From Cellulomonas fimi (GTDB taxonomy: Bacteria > Actinomycetota > Actinomycetes > Actinomycetales > Cellulomonadaceae): 64,000 bases of DNA. Under the pieces are notes generated by a model. It searched no databases and had not been told where the DNA came from. It was given only the letters and a program-made list of their open reading frames with translations. Each line of letters starts with the position of its first letter. The first letter of the stretch is position 1. Of the stretch, positions 1 through 12,150 are shown piece after piece. The DNA lies in assembly GCF_028583725.1 (NCBI RefSeq), contig NZ_CP110680.1:3038001-3102000 (forward strand). Reading direction: 5' to 3'. The translations under genes and the position numbers were made by a program.

Positions 1-161
1 TGTCCCCCGGGCCCGTGCCCGCGCCGGGCCCGTCGTCGTCGGGGTTCCTCGTCGTGTCCACAGCGTCCCTCCCCCGTGAGGCACCGCGCACCGCACGCGG
101 CACCACCGACAAGGAGGCACGCCGCGACCCGCAGATACGGCGGACCGCCCCCCGTCAGCCC

Positions 162-992
162 TCAGCCTTCGGTCGAGCCGGACGCGGTGGACGCGCGGCG
201 CAGGATCACCTCGGCGTGCCGCAGGACGGGACCGTCGACGAGCCGCCCGTGCCACCGGAACGCCCCGGGCGCGCCGACGGCGACCGCGAGGACCGCACGT
301 GCCCACGCGACCTCGTCGTCGTCCGGCCGGTACGCGTCGCGCACGACGTCGACCTGCGCGGGGTGCAGGCACGCGGTCGCGGTGAAGCCGGTGGCGGCCG
401 CGTCGTCGGCCTCCTCGGCCAGGCCCGCGAGGTCGTCGAGGTCGAGGTGCACGGCGTCGATCGCGGCCTTGCCGTACGCCCCGGCGGCGACCAGCACGAC
501 GGCGCGCGCGTACCGGGCGATGTCGCGGTAGGACCCTTCGGGCCGACGGCTCGACGTGCCGCCGAGGGACGCGACGAGGTCCTCGGCACCCCACATGAGG
601 GCCACCACGGACGGCTCGGCGGCGATCTCGGCGGCGTGCAGGACGCCGGCGGCGGTCTCGACGAGCGCGACGACGTCGAACCCCGCGAGCGCGCGCACGT
701 CGTCGGGACCCGACGTCTTGGCGAGCATGAGCGTGCGGTACGGCGTCTCCGCGAGCGCGCGCAGGTCCTCGGCCAGGTCGGGCGTCGACGCGGCGTTGAC
801 ACGGACGACCGTGCGGGCGGGGTCGAGGAGCGTGCGGCGCAGGGCGTCGCGCGCGCGCCCCTTGGCGTCGGGCGCGACGGCGTCCTCGAGGTCGAGGATC
901 ACCGCGTCCGCCCGGTCGGCGGCCTTCGCGTACCGGTCGGGGCGGTCGGCGGGGCAGAACAGCAGCGCGGGGCCGAGGGTGAACGTGCTCAC
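162..992 (-). CDS. citE: CitE-like beta-hydroxyacyl-CoA lyase (HpcH/HpaI family)
   Basis: 276 residues of the HpcH/HpaI aldolase/citrate lyase beta family. The N-terminus holds the TIM-barrel start with the LDLEDAV motif, whose Glu/Asp bind Mg2+, and LFCPADRPDR where CoA-ester lyases bind substrate. VALVETAAGV and MWGAEDL follow in the expected order. GTG at 992 is chosen because it overlaps the MaoC stop as GTGA. It is the last gene of the five-gene minus-strand operon. In M. tuberculosis the syntenic Rv2498c acts as an (R)-3-hydroxy-3-methylglutaryl-CoA and citramalyl-CoA lyase, so I infer it performs the final cleavage of leucine breakdown to acetoacetate and acetyl-CoA. No classical HMG-CoA lyase is present in the island. 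Confidence 0.88.
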   Translation of the reverse strand: MSTFTLGPALLFCPADRPDRYAKAADRADAVILDLEDAVAPDAKGRARDALRRTLLDPARTVVRVNAASTPDLAEDLRALAETPYRTLMLAKTSGPDDVRALAGFDVVALVETAAGVLHAAEIAAEPSVVALMWGAEDLVASLGGTSSRRPEGSYRDIARYARAVVLVAAGAYGKAAIDAVHLDLDDLAGLAEEADDAAATGFTATACLHPAQVDVVRDAYRPDDDEVAWARAVLAVAVGAPGAFRWHGRLVDGPVLRHAEVILRRASTASGSTEG

Positions 993-1462
993 GGCGCCGC
1001 GTCCCGCGTCCAGAACAGGACCGTGCGCGTGGCCTCCGCGACCACGACGCCGTCCTGGTTGCGGCCGGTGTGCGCGAGCGTGACGACGCCCTGCCCCGGG
1101 CGCGACGACGAGGGCCGCTTCGACTCGACGACCGTCTCGGAGTAGAGCGTGTCGCCGTGGAACAGCGGGTGCGGGAACCGGACGCCGGTGAACCCGAGGT
1201 TCGCGACGATCGTGCCCTGCGTGAGCTGCGTGACGGACGTCCCGACCAGGACGGCGAGCGTCATCATCGAGTTCACCAGCCGCTGCCCGAACGGCTGGTC
1301 GGCCGACCACGCGGCGTCGAGGTGCAGCGCCTGGGTGTTCATCGTCAGCGTGCTGAACAGCACGTTGTCCGCCTCGGTGAGCGTGCGTCCGGGGCGGTGC
1401 AGGTAGCGGGTGCCGGGTTCGAGCTCGTCGTAGTACAGCCCCCGCTGCACGACGTCGGTCAT
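989..1462 (-). CDS. MaoC-family enoyl-CoA hydratase
   Basis: 157 residues forming one hot-dog fold of the MaoC dehydratase type, with YYDELEPGTRY at the start and the FHGDTLYSETVV strand typical of the Rv2499c-type group. The ATG at 1462 overlaps the dehydrogenase stop (ATGA) and its own stop overlaps the lyase GTG, so translation is coupled on both sides. From position in the operon it should hydrate 3-methylglutaconyl-CoA to HMG-CoA (and possibly itaconyl-CoA), replacing the crotonase-type AUH hydratase of other bacteria. The catalytic Asp/His pair was not assigned with certainty, so the substrate is inferred from synteny. Confidence 0.85.
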   Translation of the reverse strand: MTDVVQRGLYYDELEPGTRYLHRPGRTLTEADNVLFSTLTMNTQALHLDAAWSADQPFGQRLVNSMMTLAVLVGTSVTQLTQGTIVANLGFTGVRFPHPLFHGDTLYSETVVESKRPSSSRPGQGVVTLAHTGRNQDGVVVAEATRTVLFWTRDAAP

Positions 1463-2645
1463 CGTGCGGACACCCCGACACCCGCGCCGGCGAACCCGAG
1501 CTCGCGCGCGATCACCATGAGCTGCACCTCCGTCGTGCCCTCGCCGATCTCCAGGATCTTCGAGTCGCGGTAGTGCCGCGCGACGGGGTTCTCGTTGAGG
1601 ACGCCGTACCCGCCGAAGATCTGCGTCGCGTCGCGCGCGTTGTCCATCGCGGCCTCGCTCCCGAGCAGCTTTGCGAGGCTCGCCTCGAGCTTGAACGGCC
1701 GGCCGGCGACGAGCAACCGCGCGGCCTCGTACCAGGCGAGCCGTGCGGCGTGCACACGGGCCTCCATGCGCGCGAGCTTGAACGCGATGTGCTGGTTCTC
1801 GCCGATCGGGTGGCCGAACACGTTGCGGCTGCGGGCGTACCGCATCGCCTCCTCGAGGCAGCCCTGGGCCGCTCCGGTGCACAGCGCGGCGATCGCGACG
1901 CGACCCTCGTCGAGCGCCTGGATGAACTGCGCGAACCCGCGACCGCGCGTCCCGAGCAGGTTCTCCTCCGGCACGCGCAGGTTCTCGAAGCGGAGCGGGT
2001 GCGTGTCCGAGGTGTGCCAGCCGACCTTGTCGTAGGCGGGCAGGACCGTGAGGCCGGGCGTGCCCGCGGGCACGAGGATCGCGGACAGCTCCTTCGCCGT
2101 CGTGCCGTCGTCGCGGGTGCGCTCGCCCGTCACCGCGGTGATCGTCAGCAGGCGCGTGATCTTCGACCCGGAGTTGGTGATGAACTGCTTGCTGCCGTCG
2201 ATGACCCACTCGCCACCCTCCAGCCGGGCCGTCGTACGCGTCCCGGCCGCGTCCGACCCGGCGTCGGCCTCGGTCAGCCCGAACGCCGCGAGCCCGCGCC
2301 CCGACGTGAGCGTCGGCAGCCACTCCTCCTTCTGCGCGTCCGTGCCGAACCGGAACACCGGCATAGCGCCGAGCCCGACGCCCGCCTCGAGCGTCACACC
2401 GATCGACTGGTCGACGCGCCCGAGCTCCTCGACGGCCAGGCACAGGTCGAACATGTCGCGCCCCTGGCCGCCGTACTCGGTCGGGAAGGGCAGGCCGAAC
2501 AGCCCCATCTCCCCCATCTGCGCGAGGATCTCGTACGGCAGCTCGCGCTTGGTGTCGTACTCGTACGCGGCCGGCGCGACGACGTGGTCGGCGAAGTCGC
2601 GCACCTCGTCGCGGAGCTTGCGCTGCTCGGGGGTGAGGTCGTGGC

Positions 2646-2649
<4 letters not shown>
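1459..2649 (-). CDS. Acyl-CoA dehydrogenase (isovaleryl-CoA type)
   Basis: 396 residues, the usual length for a homotetrameric FAD acyl-CoA dehydrogenase. FGLTEADAGSD is the FAD/substrate signature of the middle domain. The C-terminal half has the QIFGGYGVLNENPVARHYRD helix and EGTTEVQLMVIARELG, which usually contains or neighbours the catalytic Glu. It should oxidise isovaleryl-CoA or 2-methylbutyryl-CoA and pass electrons to ETF. ATG 2649 overlaps the stop of the carboxylase alpha gene (ATGA). It corresponds in position to FadE19 (Rv2500c) of M. tuberculosis; precise chain specificity cannot be read from sequence. Confidence 0.93.
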
Positions 2650-4966
<2,317 letters not shown>

Positions 4967-4970
<4 letters not shown>

Positions 4971-6574
4971 ATCCGGAACAGCGCGGGTCGGGGCGCGTCG
5001 AGCGGGACGGTCGCGCACACGTCGAGCGCCATGCCCAGGACGCGGCGCGTGTCGAGCGGGTCGATCACGCCGTCGTCCCACAGCCGCGCGGTCGACCAGT
5101 ACGGGCTGCCCTGCGTCTCGTACTGCGCTCGCAGCGTGGCGCGGAACTCCTCCTCGTCGGCGGCATCCCAGGTCCCGCCGCGGGCCTCGACCTGGTCCCG
5201 CCGGACCGTCGCGAGGACGGACGCGGCCTGCGCGCCGCCCATGACGGAGATGCGCGCGCCGGGCCACATCCACAGGAACCGCGGCGAGTAGGCGCGCCCG
5301 CACATCGAGTAGTTCCCGGCGCCGAACGACCCGCCGACGACGACGGTGAGCTTGGGGACGCGCGTCGTCGCGACCGCCGTCACCATCTTGGCGCCGTGCT
5401 TGGCGATCCCCCCGGCCTCGTAGTCGCGCCCGACCATGAACCCGGAGATGTTCTGCAGGAACACGAGGGGGACGCCGCGCTGGTCGCACAGCTCGACGAA
5501 GTGCGCACCCTTGAGCGCGGACTCGCTGAACAGCACGCCGTTGTTCGCGACGATCCCGACGGGGTGGCCGTGCAGGCGCGCGAACCCGGTGACGAGCGTC
5601 GCGCCGTACTCGCGCTTGAACTCGTGCAGCTCGGAGCCGTCGACCAGCCGTGCGATCACCTCGCGCACGTCGTAGGGCGTCTGCAGGTCGGTGGGGACGA
5701 CGCCGTAGAGGTCGTCGGGGTCGACGGCGGGCGGCCGGGGCCCGACGACGTCCCACGCGGTCGTCGTCGGGCGCGGCAGGGTCGCGACGATGTCGCGGAC
5801 GATGGCGAGCGCGTGCGCGTCGTCCTCGGCGAGGTGGTCGGTGACGCCCGACGTGCGCGCGTGCAGCTCGCCGCCACCGAGCTCCTCGGCCGTGACGACC
5901 TCGCCCGTCGCGGCCCGGACCAGCGGCGGCCCGCCGAGGAAGATCGTGCCCTGCCCGCGCACGATCACGGTCTCGTCGGACATCGCCGGCACGTACGCGC
6001 CGCCCGCGGTGCACGAGCCGAGCACGCACGCGACCTGCGGGACGCCCTCGGCGGACATGCGCGCCTGGTGGAAGAAGATCCGGCCGAAGTGGTCGCGGTC
6101 GGGGAAGACCTCGTCCTGCATCGGCAGGAACGCGCCGCCGGAGTCGACGAGGTAGACGCACGGCAGCCGGTTCTCGCGTGCGATCGCCTGCGCGCGCAGG
6201 TGCTTCTTGACGGTCAGCGGGTAGTAGGTGCCGCCCTTCACGGTCGCGTCGTTGGCGACGACCATGACGTGCCGCCCGGCGACGAGCCCGATCCCCGCGA
6301 CGACCCCGGCGGCGGGCGCGTCGTCGTCGTAGACCCCGTGCGCGGCGAGCGGCGCGACCTCGAGGAACGGGCTGCCCTCGTCGAGCAGGACGTCGATCCG
6401 CTCGCGCGTGAGGAGCTTGCCGCGCGCGACGTGCCGCTCCCGCGCGGCGGGGGGTCCGCCGAGCGCCGCGGTGGCGAGCCGGTCGCGCAGGTCGTCGACG
6501 AGCGCGCGCTGCGCGGCGGCGTTGGCCGCGTGGTCGGGAGCGCTCGGGTCGGCCGCCGTCCGGAGGGTCTCCAT
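4967..6574 (-). CDS. accD1: Acyl-CoA carboxylase beta chain (methylcrotonyl-CoA type)
   Basis: 535 residues with two crotonase-like carboxyltransferase halves. Seen motifs include [12 protein letters not shown], the acyl-CoA oxyanion region [13 protein letters not shown], and in the second half [11 protein letters not shown] and [16 protein letters not shown]. These match methylcrotonyl-CoA carboxylase beta rather than propionyl-CoA carboxylase, which usually lacks the SGGAFLP form. It is the first gene of the minus-strand operon and starts 14 nt from the TetR operator, divergent to the TetR gene. Its stop overlaps the accA1 start (GTGA). Confidence 0.94.
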
Positions 6575-6587
6575 CGACGCTCCTTGA

Positions 6588-6603
6588 GTTAACGATCGCT
6601 AAC
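6588..6603. promoter_or_regulatory. TetR operator between divergent leucine-catabolism operons
   Basis: GTTAACGATCGCTAAC is a 16-bp inverted repeat with a single mismatched pair. It lies 14 nt upstream of the accD1 start and 50 nt upstream of the tetR start. Its position lets one repressor dimer block both promoters. This is the typical placement for BkaR/LiuR-type regulators, but binding is inferred. Confidence 0.8.
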
Positions 6604-6653
6604 TGAAATGACGCTAGTGTGCGACCAGCGACTTGTCCACGACAGGAGGCCCG

Positions 6654-7280
6654 ATGCCCGAGGGAGCCGTCGACGTCGACGTCCCCACCACCGCGCGGGG
6701 GCGGGCGAAGGCCGAGCGGCGGGACGCGCTCCTCGCCGCAGCGGCGCGGCTGTTCGCGCGGCACGGGTTCGACGGGGTGTCGCTCGACGACCTCGGTGCC
6801 GCCGTCGGCGTCCGGGGCCCGGCGGTCTACCGGCACTTCCCCAGCAAGCAGGCCGTCCTCCTCGCGCTGCTCGCGGGCACGAGCGAGCGCCTGCTCGACG
6901 GCGGCCGTGACGTCGTCGCGCGGACCCCCGACCCGCGTGACGCGCTGCGCGCGCTCGTGCGGTTCCACGCCGACTTCGCACTCACCGAGCCCGACGTCAT
7001 CCGCGTCCAGGACCGCGACCTGGCCGCGCTCGCCGCACCCGACCAGGAGGCCGTCCGGGTGGTCCAGCGCCGGTACGTCGACGCGTGGGTCGACGTGCTC
7101 GCACGCCTCTCCCCGACCGCCGACCGGCCCGAGCTGCGGCTGCGCGCGCAGGCGACGTTCGGCCTGCTCAACTCGACCCCGCACAGTGCGCGCGGCCTCT
7201 CGCCGGCCCGCACCCGGACGCTCCTGGAGGGCATGGCCCTCGCCGCGCTCGGTCACCCCGAGGACCACCCGTCCGGCTGA
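6654..7280 (+). CDS. TetR-family regulator of leucine/BCKDH catabolism
   Basis: 208 residues. The N-terminal TetR helix-turn-helix runs from about residue 20 to 65 (AARLFARHGFDGVSLDDLGAAVG, then AVYRHFPSKQAVLL); the rest is an all-helical ligand domain. ATG 6654 is preferred over an upstream TTG at 6633 because AGGAGG lies 4 nt before it. It is divergent from accD1 and directly upstream of bkdA. M. tuberculosis has a TetR repressor, BkaR (Rv2506), beside the equivalent cluster. By analogy this protein probably represses both operons and responds to an acyl-CoA, though no ligand can be deduced. Confidence 0.9.
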   Translation: MPEGAVDVDVPTTARGRAKAERRDALLAAAARLFARHGFDGVSLDDLGAAVGVRGPAVYRHFPSKQAVLLALLAGTSERLLDGGRDVVARTPDPRDALRALVRFHADFALTEPDVIRVQDRDLAALAAPDQEAVRVVQRRYVDAWVDVLARLSPTADRPELRLRAQATFGLLNSTPHSARGLSPARTRTLLEGMALAALGHPEDHPSG

Positions 7281-7406
7281 CCGGCGGCACGCGCGCCGAG
7301 CGCGGGTGATAGGCGAAAGGTCCCTTGCGGATCTAGCCTGGCGGGACATCAGGCAATGGGGCCACCGCTTCACAAGAGCACGGCTCCGCCGACGACGGAG
7401 CGGAAC

Positions 7407-8597
7407 ATGTTGCGTTCAGATGTGTCAGCCGGGCATGCCCGGGAGGGTGCGGAGCAGCGGACGACGGGGTCCTCGAACGACCCCGCACGGGTCGGGAGCA
7501 GCGACGGCAGCGACGCCGACGACGGTCTCGTCCGGCTCGTCACGACCACCGGCGAACGGGTCGAGGACCCGGAGCACGACCCCTGGGTCGCCGACGTGGA
7601 CGACGACGCGCTCGTCGCGCTGTACGAGGACATGGTCGTCGTGCGGCGGTTCGACGTGGAGGCGACCGCCCTGCAGCGGCAGGGGCAGCTCGGGCTGTGG
7701 CCGCCGCTCATCGGGCAGGAGGCCGCGCAGGTCGGCTCGGCTCGCGCGATGCGCCCCGACGACTTCGTGTTCAGCTCGTACCGCGAGAACGGCGTCGCGT
7801 ACTGCCGCGGCGCCGACCCGACCGACCTGGTGCGCGTCTGGCGCGGCACCGCGCTCTCGGGCTGGGACCCGTGGTCGCTGCACATGGCGACGCCCCAGAT
7901 CGTGGTCGCGTCGCAGGCCGTGCACGCGACGGGCTACGCGCTCGGCTGCCGCATGGACGGCTCCGACACCGCCGCGATCGCCTACTTCGGCGACGGCGCG
8001 ACGAGCAAGGGCGACGTGCACGAGGCGATGGTGTTCGCCGCGAGCGGCGACGCGCCCGTCGTCTTCTTCTGCCAGAACAACCAGTTCGCGATCTCCGAGC
8101 CCGTGGACCTCGTGGCCCGCCGGCCGCTCGCCGACCGCGCCCCCGGGTACGGCATCCCGAGCGTGCGCGTCGACGGCAACGACGTGCTCGCGGTCCTCGC
8201 CGTCACGCGCGCGGCGCTCGACCGCGCCCGCCGCGGCGACGGCCCGACGTTCGTCGAGGCGGTCACCTACCGCCAGGGCCCGCACACGACGTCGGACGAC
8301 CCGACGCGGTACGTCGACACGGCCGTGCACGCCCGGTGGGCCGAGCGGGACCCGATCCTGCGCGTCGAGCGCCTCCTGCACCAGCGCGGCGCGCTGACCG
8401 AGGAGCGCACGCACGAGGTCAAGGAGAAGGCGGAGGAGTTCGCGCACCGGATGCGCGAGGGCTGCCTGGGGCTCGAGGTGCCACCGCCGCTGAGCCTGTT
8501 CGACCACGTGCTCGTCGAGCCCACCGCGACCCTGCGCCGGCAGCGCGACGAGTACGCCGCGTACCTCGGGATGTTCGACGACGAGGCGGTCCGATGA
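7407..8597 (+). CDS. bkdA: Branched-chain 2-oxoacid dehydrogenase E1 alpha
   Basis: 396 residues. The thiamine diphosphate motif begins GDG at 195-197 (GDGATSKGD) and closes at Asn224/225 (CQNNQF), the standard spacing of E1 alpha chains. RYRENG-type substrate residues (SSYRENGVAY) and the RQGPHTTSDDPTRY phosphorylation-loop region match BCKDH rather than pyruvate dehydrogenase. ATG 7407 is chosen over ATG 7356 since GGAG lies 6 nt upstream; an N-terminal tail of about 55 residues is probably disordered. It decarboxylates the 2-oxoacids of Leu, Ile and Val with the beta chain encoded next (ATGA overlap). Confidence 0.92.
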   Translation: MLRSDVSAGHAREGAEQRTTGSSNDPARVGSSDGSDADDGLVRLVTTTGERVEDPEHDPWVADVDDDALVALYEDMVVVRRFDVEATALQRQGQLGLWPPLIGQEAAQVGSARAMRPDDFVFSSYRENGVAYCRGADPTDLVRVWRGTALSGWDPWSLHMATPQIVVASQAVHATGYALGCRMDGSDTAAIAYFGDGATSKGDVHEAMVFAASGDAPVVFFCQNNQFAISEPVDLVARRPLADRAPGYGIPSVRVDGNDVLAVLAVTRAALDRARRGDGPTFVEAVTYRQGPHTTSDDPTRYVDTAVHARWAERDPILRVERLLHQRGALTEERTHEVKEKAEEFAHRMREGCLGLEVPPPLSLFDHVLVEPTATLRRQRDEYAAYLGMFDDEAVR

Positions 8598-9685
8598 GCA
8601 CCCTGACGCTGGCCGGGGCGCTCAACGCGGGGCTGCGCCGGGCGCTCGCCGACGACGACCGCGTCGTCGTGCTGGGCGAGGACGTCGGGCGCCTCGGCGG
8701 CGTCTTCCGCGTGACCGACGGGCTGCAGCGCGACTTCGGCGTCGACCGCGTGCGCGACACCCCGCTCGCCGAGTCCGGGATCCTCGGCGTCGCCGTCGGG
8801 CTCGCGTACCGCGGCTACCGGCCGGTCGTCGAGATCCAGTTCGACGGGTTCATGTACCCCGCGTTCGACCAGGTCGTCACGCAGGTCGCACGCCTCCACT
8901 ACCGGACCGGCGGCGCCGTGCGCATGCCGATCACCGTGCGCATCCCGTACGGCGGCGGCATCGGCGCGGTCGAGCACCACTCCGAGTCGCCCGAGGCGTA
9001 CTTCGCGCACACCCCGGGCCTGCGCGTCGTCTCGCCCGGCGGCCCGCAGGACGCGTACGCGATGGTCCGGCAGGCGGTCGCGTGCGACGACCCCGTCGTG
9101 CTGCTCGAGCCCAAGCGCCGGTACTGGGTCAAGGGCGACGTCGACGAGCAGCTCGACGACGCGCTGCCGCTCGACCGCGCGCGCGTGGTCCTGTCGGGCG
9201 ACGACGTGACCGTCGCCGCGTACGGCCCGCTCGTCCTCACGGCCCGCGACGCCGCGCTCGCCGCGCGCGACGACGGCCTGTCGGTCGAGGTCGTCGACCT
9301 GCGGTCGCTCTCGCCGCTCGACCTCGACACCCTGGAGGCGTCGGTCCGGCACACCCGGCGGCTCGTCGTCGCGCACGAGGCGCAGCGCAGCGGCGGGCTC
9401 GGCGCGGAGATCGCCGCGTCGGTCACCGAGCGCTGCTTCGACGTGCTCACCGCGCCCGTCGCGCGCGTCACCGGGTTCGACGTCCCCTACCCGCCCGCCA
9501 AGGTCGAGGAGCACTTCCTGCCCGACCTCGACCGGATCCTCGACGCCGTCGACCGCGTCCTGGGCCGGCCGCACTCGCTGAGCGGCTTCACGCCCACCGT
9601 GCACGCGGTCGACGACCCACCGGGCGCCGCGGTCGACGGCGCCGCCGAGCACGCCCGTGCCGCGACCGTCGGGAGCGCGTCGTGA
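8594..9685 (+). CDS. bkdB: Branched-chain 2-oxoacid dehydrogenase E1 beta
   Basis: 363 residues: transketolase pyrimidine-binding domain first (VLGEDVGRLGGVFRVTDGL, TPLAESGILG, EIQFDGFMYPAFDQ) followed by the C-terminal transketolase domain (VVDLRSLSPLDLDTLEASV). GIGAVEHHSESPEAYFAHTPG is the usual E1 beta active-site segment. A 35-residue C-terminal extension rich in Ala and His exceeds the family norm. The ATG at 8594 overlaps the bkdA stop and the GTG of bkdC overlaps its own stop, so all three subunits are translationally coupled. Confidence 0.94.
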   Translation: MSTLTLAGALNAGLRRALADDDRVVVLGEDVGRLGGVFRVTDGLQRDFGVDRVRDTPLAESGILGVAVGLAYRGYRPVVEIQFDGFMYPAFDQVVTQVARLHYRTGGAVRMPITVRIPYGGGIGAVEHHSESPEAYFAHTPGLRVVSPGGPQDAYAMVRQAVACDDPVVLLEPKRRYWVKGDVDEQLDDALPLDRARVVLSGDDVTVAAYGPLVLTARDAALAARDDGLSVEVVDLRSLSPLDLDTLEASVRHTRRLVVAHEAQRSGGLGAEIAASVTERCFDVLTAPVARVTGFDVPYPPAKVEEHFLPDLDRILDAVDRVLGRPHSLSGFTPTVHAVDDPPGAAVDGAAEHARAATVGSAS

Positions 9686-11331
9686 GCGCCGACGTGACGG
9701 TCCGGACCGTCACGCTGCCGGACCTCGGCGAGGGCCTGACGGAGTCCGACCTGGTCGAGTGGCTCGTCGCCGTCGGCGACACCGTCACGCTCAACCAGGT
9801 CGTCGCCGAGGTCGAGACCGCGAAGGCGCTCGTGCAGCTGCCCTCCCCGTGGGCGGGCGTCGTCGAGGCGCTGCTCGTCGAGCCGGGCACGACCGTCCCC
9901 GTCGGCGGCCCGCTCCTGACGATCGCCGTGCCTGACACCGCCGGGACCGCCGGCCGGTCGCCGTCGGCCGCCCCGGCCGAGGCGGCACCCGACCTCGCCC
10001 CCGTGCCCGATGCGCGCGTGCCCGATGCGCGCGTGCCCGAGGCCGCGGCCGACGTCGTGCCCGCCGGGCCGACCGCACCACGCGCCTCGGTCACGGCTGC
10101 GCGCGTCGAGGCGCCCGCGACGGAGTCCGCGGAGGTCGTCGAGCCCGCCGCGCAGGCCGTCCCCGAGCGGACGTCGGTGCTCGTCGGGTACGGCCCGCTC
10201 GTCGAGGCGTCGGCCCGGCCGCACCGCCGGCCGCGCTCGGCGGCCTGGCTCGCGGCGCACCCGACGGCGAACGGCCACGGACCCGGTCACGGCCGGTCGC
10301 ACGCCCACCCCGCGGACGACGTCGGCGCCGGCGAGCCCGGCGGCACCGTCGCCGCTCCCCCGCGACCGACCCCGCCCGTCCGCAAGCTCGCGCACGACCT
10401 CGGCGTGCACCTCGAGCGCGTCCAGGGGACGGGCCCGTCGGGTCAGATCACGCGCGACGACGTGCTCCACGCGCTCGCGCCGACCGGCACCACGCCTCCC
10501 CGCGGGACACCCGCGGTGTCGACAGCACCGCCCTCCGCCACGACGACGTCCGCGGCTGCACCGCCGACGACGAGTCCGTCGGCGGCCCCGGCGACACCCG
10601 CACCCCGGACCGCGAGCACGACGGCGTCGCGCGACGACGTCCGCATCCCCGTCTCGGGGGTCCGACGGCAGACCGCGGCCGCGATGGTCGCGAGCGCGTT
10701 CACCGCCCCGCACGCGTCGGTCTTCCTCAAGGTCGACGTCACGCCGACGACCGCGCTGCTCGCCGACCTGCGCGCGGACCGGTCGATGGACGGCCACCGG
10801 CTCACGCTCCTCGCGCTCGTCGCGAAGGCCGTGACGCTCTCCGTCCGGGACCACCCGGACCTCAACGCGCGCTGGGACGAGCCCGCGGGCGAGATCGTGC
10901 GGCACGCCCACGTCGGCCTCGGCATCGCCGCCGCGACGCCGCGCGGGCTGCTCGTCCCGGTCGTGCACGACGCCGACACGCTGCGTCTGCCGCAGCTCGC
11001 CGACGCGCTGCGCGATCTCACCGACGCTGCGCGCACCGGCACGACGACACCCGCGGACCTGTCGGGCGGCACGCTCACGATCACGAACGTCGGCGTCTTC
11101 GGCGTCGACGGCGGCACGCCGATCCTCGTGCCGGGGCAGTCGGCGATCGTGGCCGTGGGCGCGGCACGCCGGCAGCCGTGGGAGCACGACGGCGCGGTCG
11201 CGCTGCGCGACGTCCTCACGCTCACCGTCTCGTTCGACCACCGCGTGGTCGACGGCGAGCAGGCGTCGCGCTTCCTCGCGGACGTGGGTCGCGTCCTCGC
11301 CCGGCCCGCCTCGGTGCTCGCGATGGTCTGA
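9682..11331 (+). CDS. bkdC: Branched-chain 2-oxoacid dehydrogenase E2 (dihydrolipoyl acyltransferase)
   Basis: 549 residues. One lipoyl domain occupies about residues 1-85 with lipoyl Lys48 in VETAKAL. A long Pro/Ala/Thr linker follows, then a peripheral-subunit-binding domain near 232-266 ([18 protein letters not shown]), a second linker and the catalytic chloramphenicol-acetyltransferase-like domain ending with HRVVDG (His520, Asp524). It transfers the acyl group to CoA. No E3 lipoamide dehydrogenase is encoded here, so E3 must come from elsewhere. A duplicated 12-bp GATGCGCGCGTG-like run sits in the linker coding region near 10010-10030. Confidence 0.94.
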   Translation: MSADVTVRTVTLPDLGEGLTESDLVEWLVAVGDTVTLNQVVAEVETAKALVQLPSPWAGVVEALLVEPGTTVPVGGPLLTIAVPDTAGTAGRSPSAAPAEAAPDLAPVPDARVPDARVPEAAADVVPAGPTAPRASVTAARVEAPATESAEVVEPAAQAVPERTSVLVGYGPLVEASARPHRRPRSAAWLAAHPTANGHGPGHGRSHAHPADDVGAGEPGGTVAAPPRPTPPVRKLAHDLGVHLERVQGTGPSGQITRDDVLHALAPTGTTPPRGTPAVSTAPPSATTTSAAAPPTTSPSAAPATPAPRTASTTASRDDVRIPVSGVRRQTAAAMVASAFTAPHASVFLKVDVTPTTALLADLRADRSMDGHRLTLLALVAKAVTLSVRDHPDLNARWDEPAGEIVRHAHVGLGIAAATPRGLLVPVVHDADTLRLPQLADALRDLTDAARTGTTTPADLSGGTLTITNVGVFGVDGGTPILVPGQSAIVAVGAARRQPWEHDGAVALRDVLTLTVSFDHRVVDGEQASRFLADVGRVLARPASVLAMV

Positions 11332-11370
11332 CCGCACGGGCAGCACGGACCTCGGGAAGGAAGGGGCACG

Positions 11371-12150
11371 ATGGACAAGGTCGTCCGCTCGGCGGCCGAC
11401 GCGGTCGCCGACATCCCCGACGGCGCGACGCTGGCCGTCGGCGGGTTCGGGCTGTGCGGCATCCCGAGCGTGCTGATCCGGGCGCTGCTCGACGCCGGCA
11501 CGCAGGACCTGGAGGTCGTGAGCAACAACTGCGGCGTCGACGACTGGGGCCTGGGGCTGCTGCTCCAGGAGCGCCGGCTCCGCCGGGTCGTCGCGTCGTA
11601 CGTCGGCGAGAACAAGGAGTTCGCGCGGCAGTACCTCGCGGGCGAGCTCGAGGTCGAGCTCACGCCGCAGGGCACGCTCGCCGAGCGGCTGCGCGCGGGC
11701 GGCAGCGGGATCGCCGCGTTCTACACGCGCACCGGCGTCGGCACGCAGGTCGCGGAGGGCGGTCTGCCGTGGCGGTACGACGCCGACGGCGCGGTCGCGG
11801 TCGCTTCACCCCCGAAGCCGGTCGAGACGTTCACGGTGCGCGGCGAGGCGCACGAGTACGTGCGCGAGGAGGCGATCACCGCGGACTTCGCGCTGGTCCG
11901 GGCGGCCGTCGGCGACGCGGCGGGCAACCTCGTCTTCCACCGGTCGGCCCGCAACTTCAACCCGCTGTGCGCGGCGGCGGGACGGGTCACGATCGCCGAG
12001 GTCGAGCACCTGGTGCCCGTGGGCGCGCTCGACCCCGACGCGATCCACCTGCCCGGCATCTTCGTCGACCGCGTCGTCCCCCTCACGCAGGCGGAGGCCG
12101 CGGACAAGCGCATCGAGCGGCGCACGCTGCGGGACGGGGGCGCGTCGTGA
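11371..12150 (+). CDS. scoA: 3-oxoacid CoA-transferase subunit A
   Basis: 259 residues of the class I CoA-transferase alpha type: [30 protein letters not shown] and the [31 protein letters not shown] block are diagnostic. A GGAAGG ribosome binding site precedes ATG 11371, 39 nt after bkdC. With ScoB it exchanges CoA between succinyl-CoA and acetoacetate, activating the acetoacetate released by the CitE-like lyase of the divergent operon. Confidence 0.95.
   Translation: MDKVVRSAADAVADIPDGATLAVGGFGLCGIPSVLIRALLDAGTQDLEVVSNNCGVDDWGLGLLLQERRLRRVVASYVGENKEFARQYLAGELEVELTPQGTLAERLRAGGSGIAAFYTRTGVGTQVAEGGLPWRYDADGAVAVASPPKPVETFTVRGEAHEYVREEAITADFALVRAAVGDAAGNLVFHRSARNFNPLCAAAGRVTIAEVEHLVPVGALDPDAIHLPGIFVDRVVPLTQAEAADKRIERRTLRDGGAS

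Noticed and set aside
15..1145. Long plus-strand frame over the lyase and MaoC genes
   Set aside because: Arg/Gly/Val-rich composition and no motif; it mirrors the real minus-strand genes.
4971..7373. A 1575-codon minus-strand open frame continuing from accA1 through accD1 and the TetR gene
   Set aside because: High-GC shadow. The accA1 domain start, GTGA overlap and lack of any known fold upstream fix the real start at 4970.
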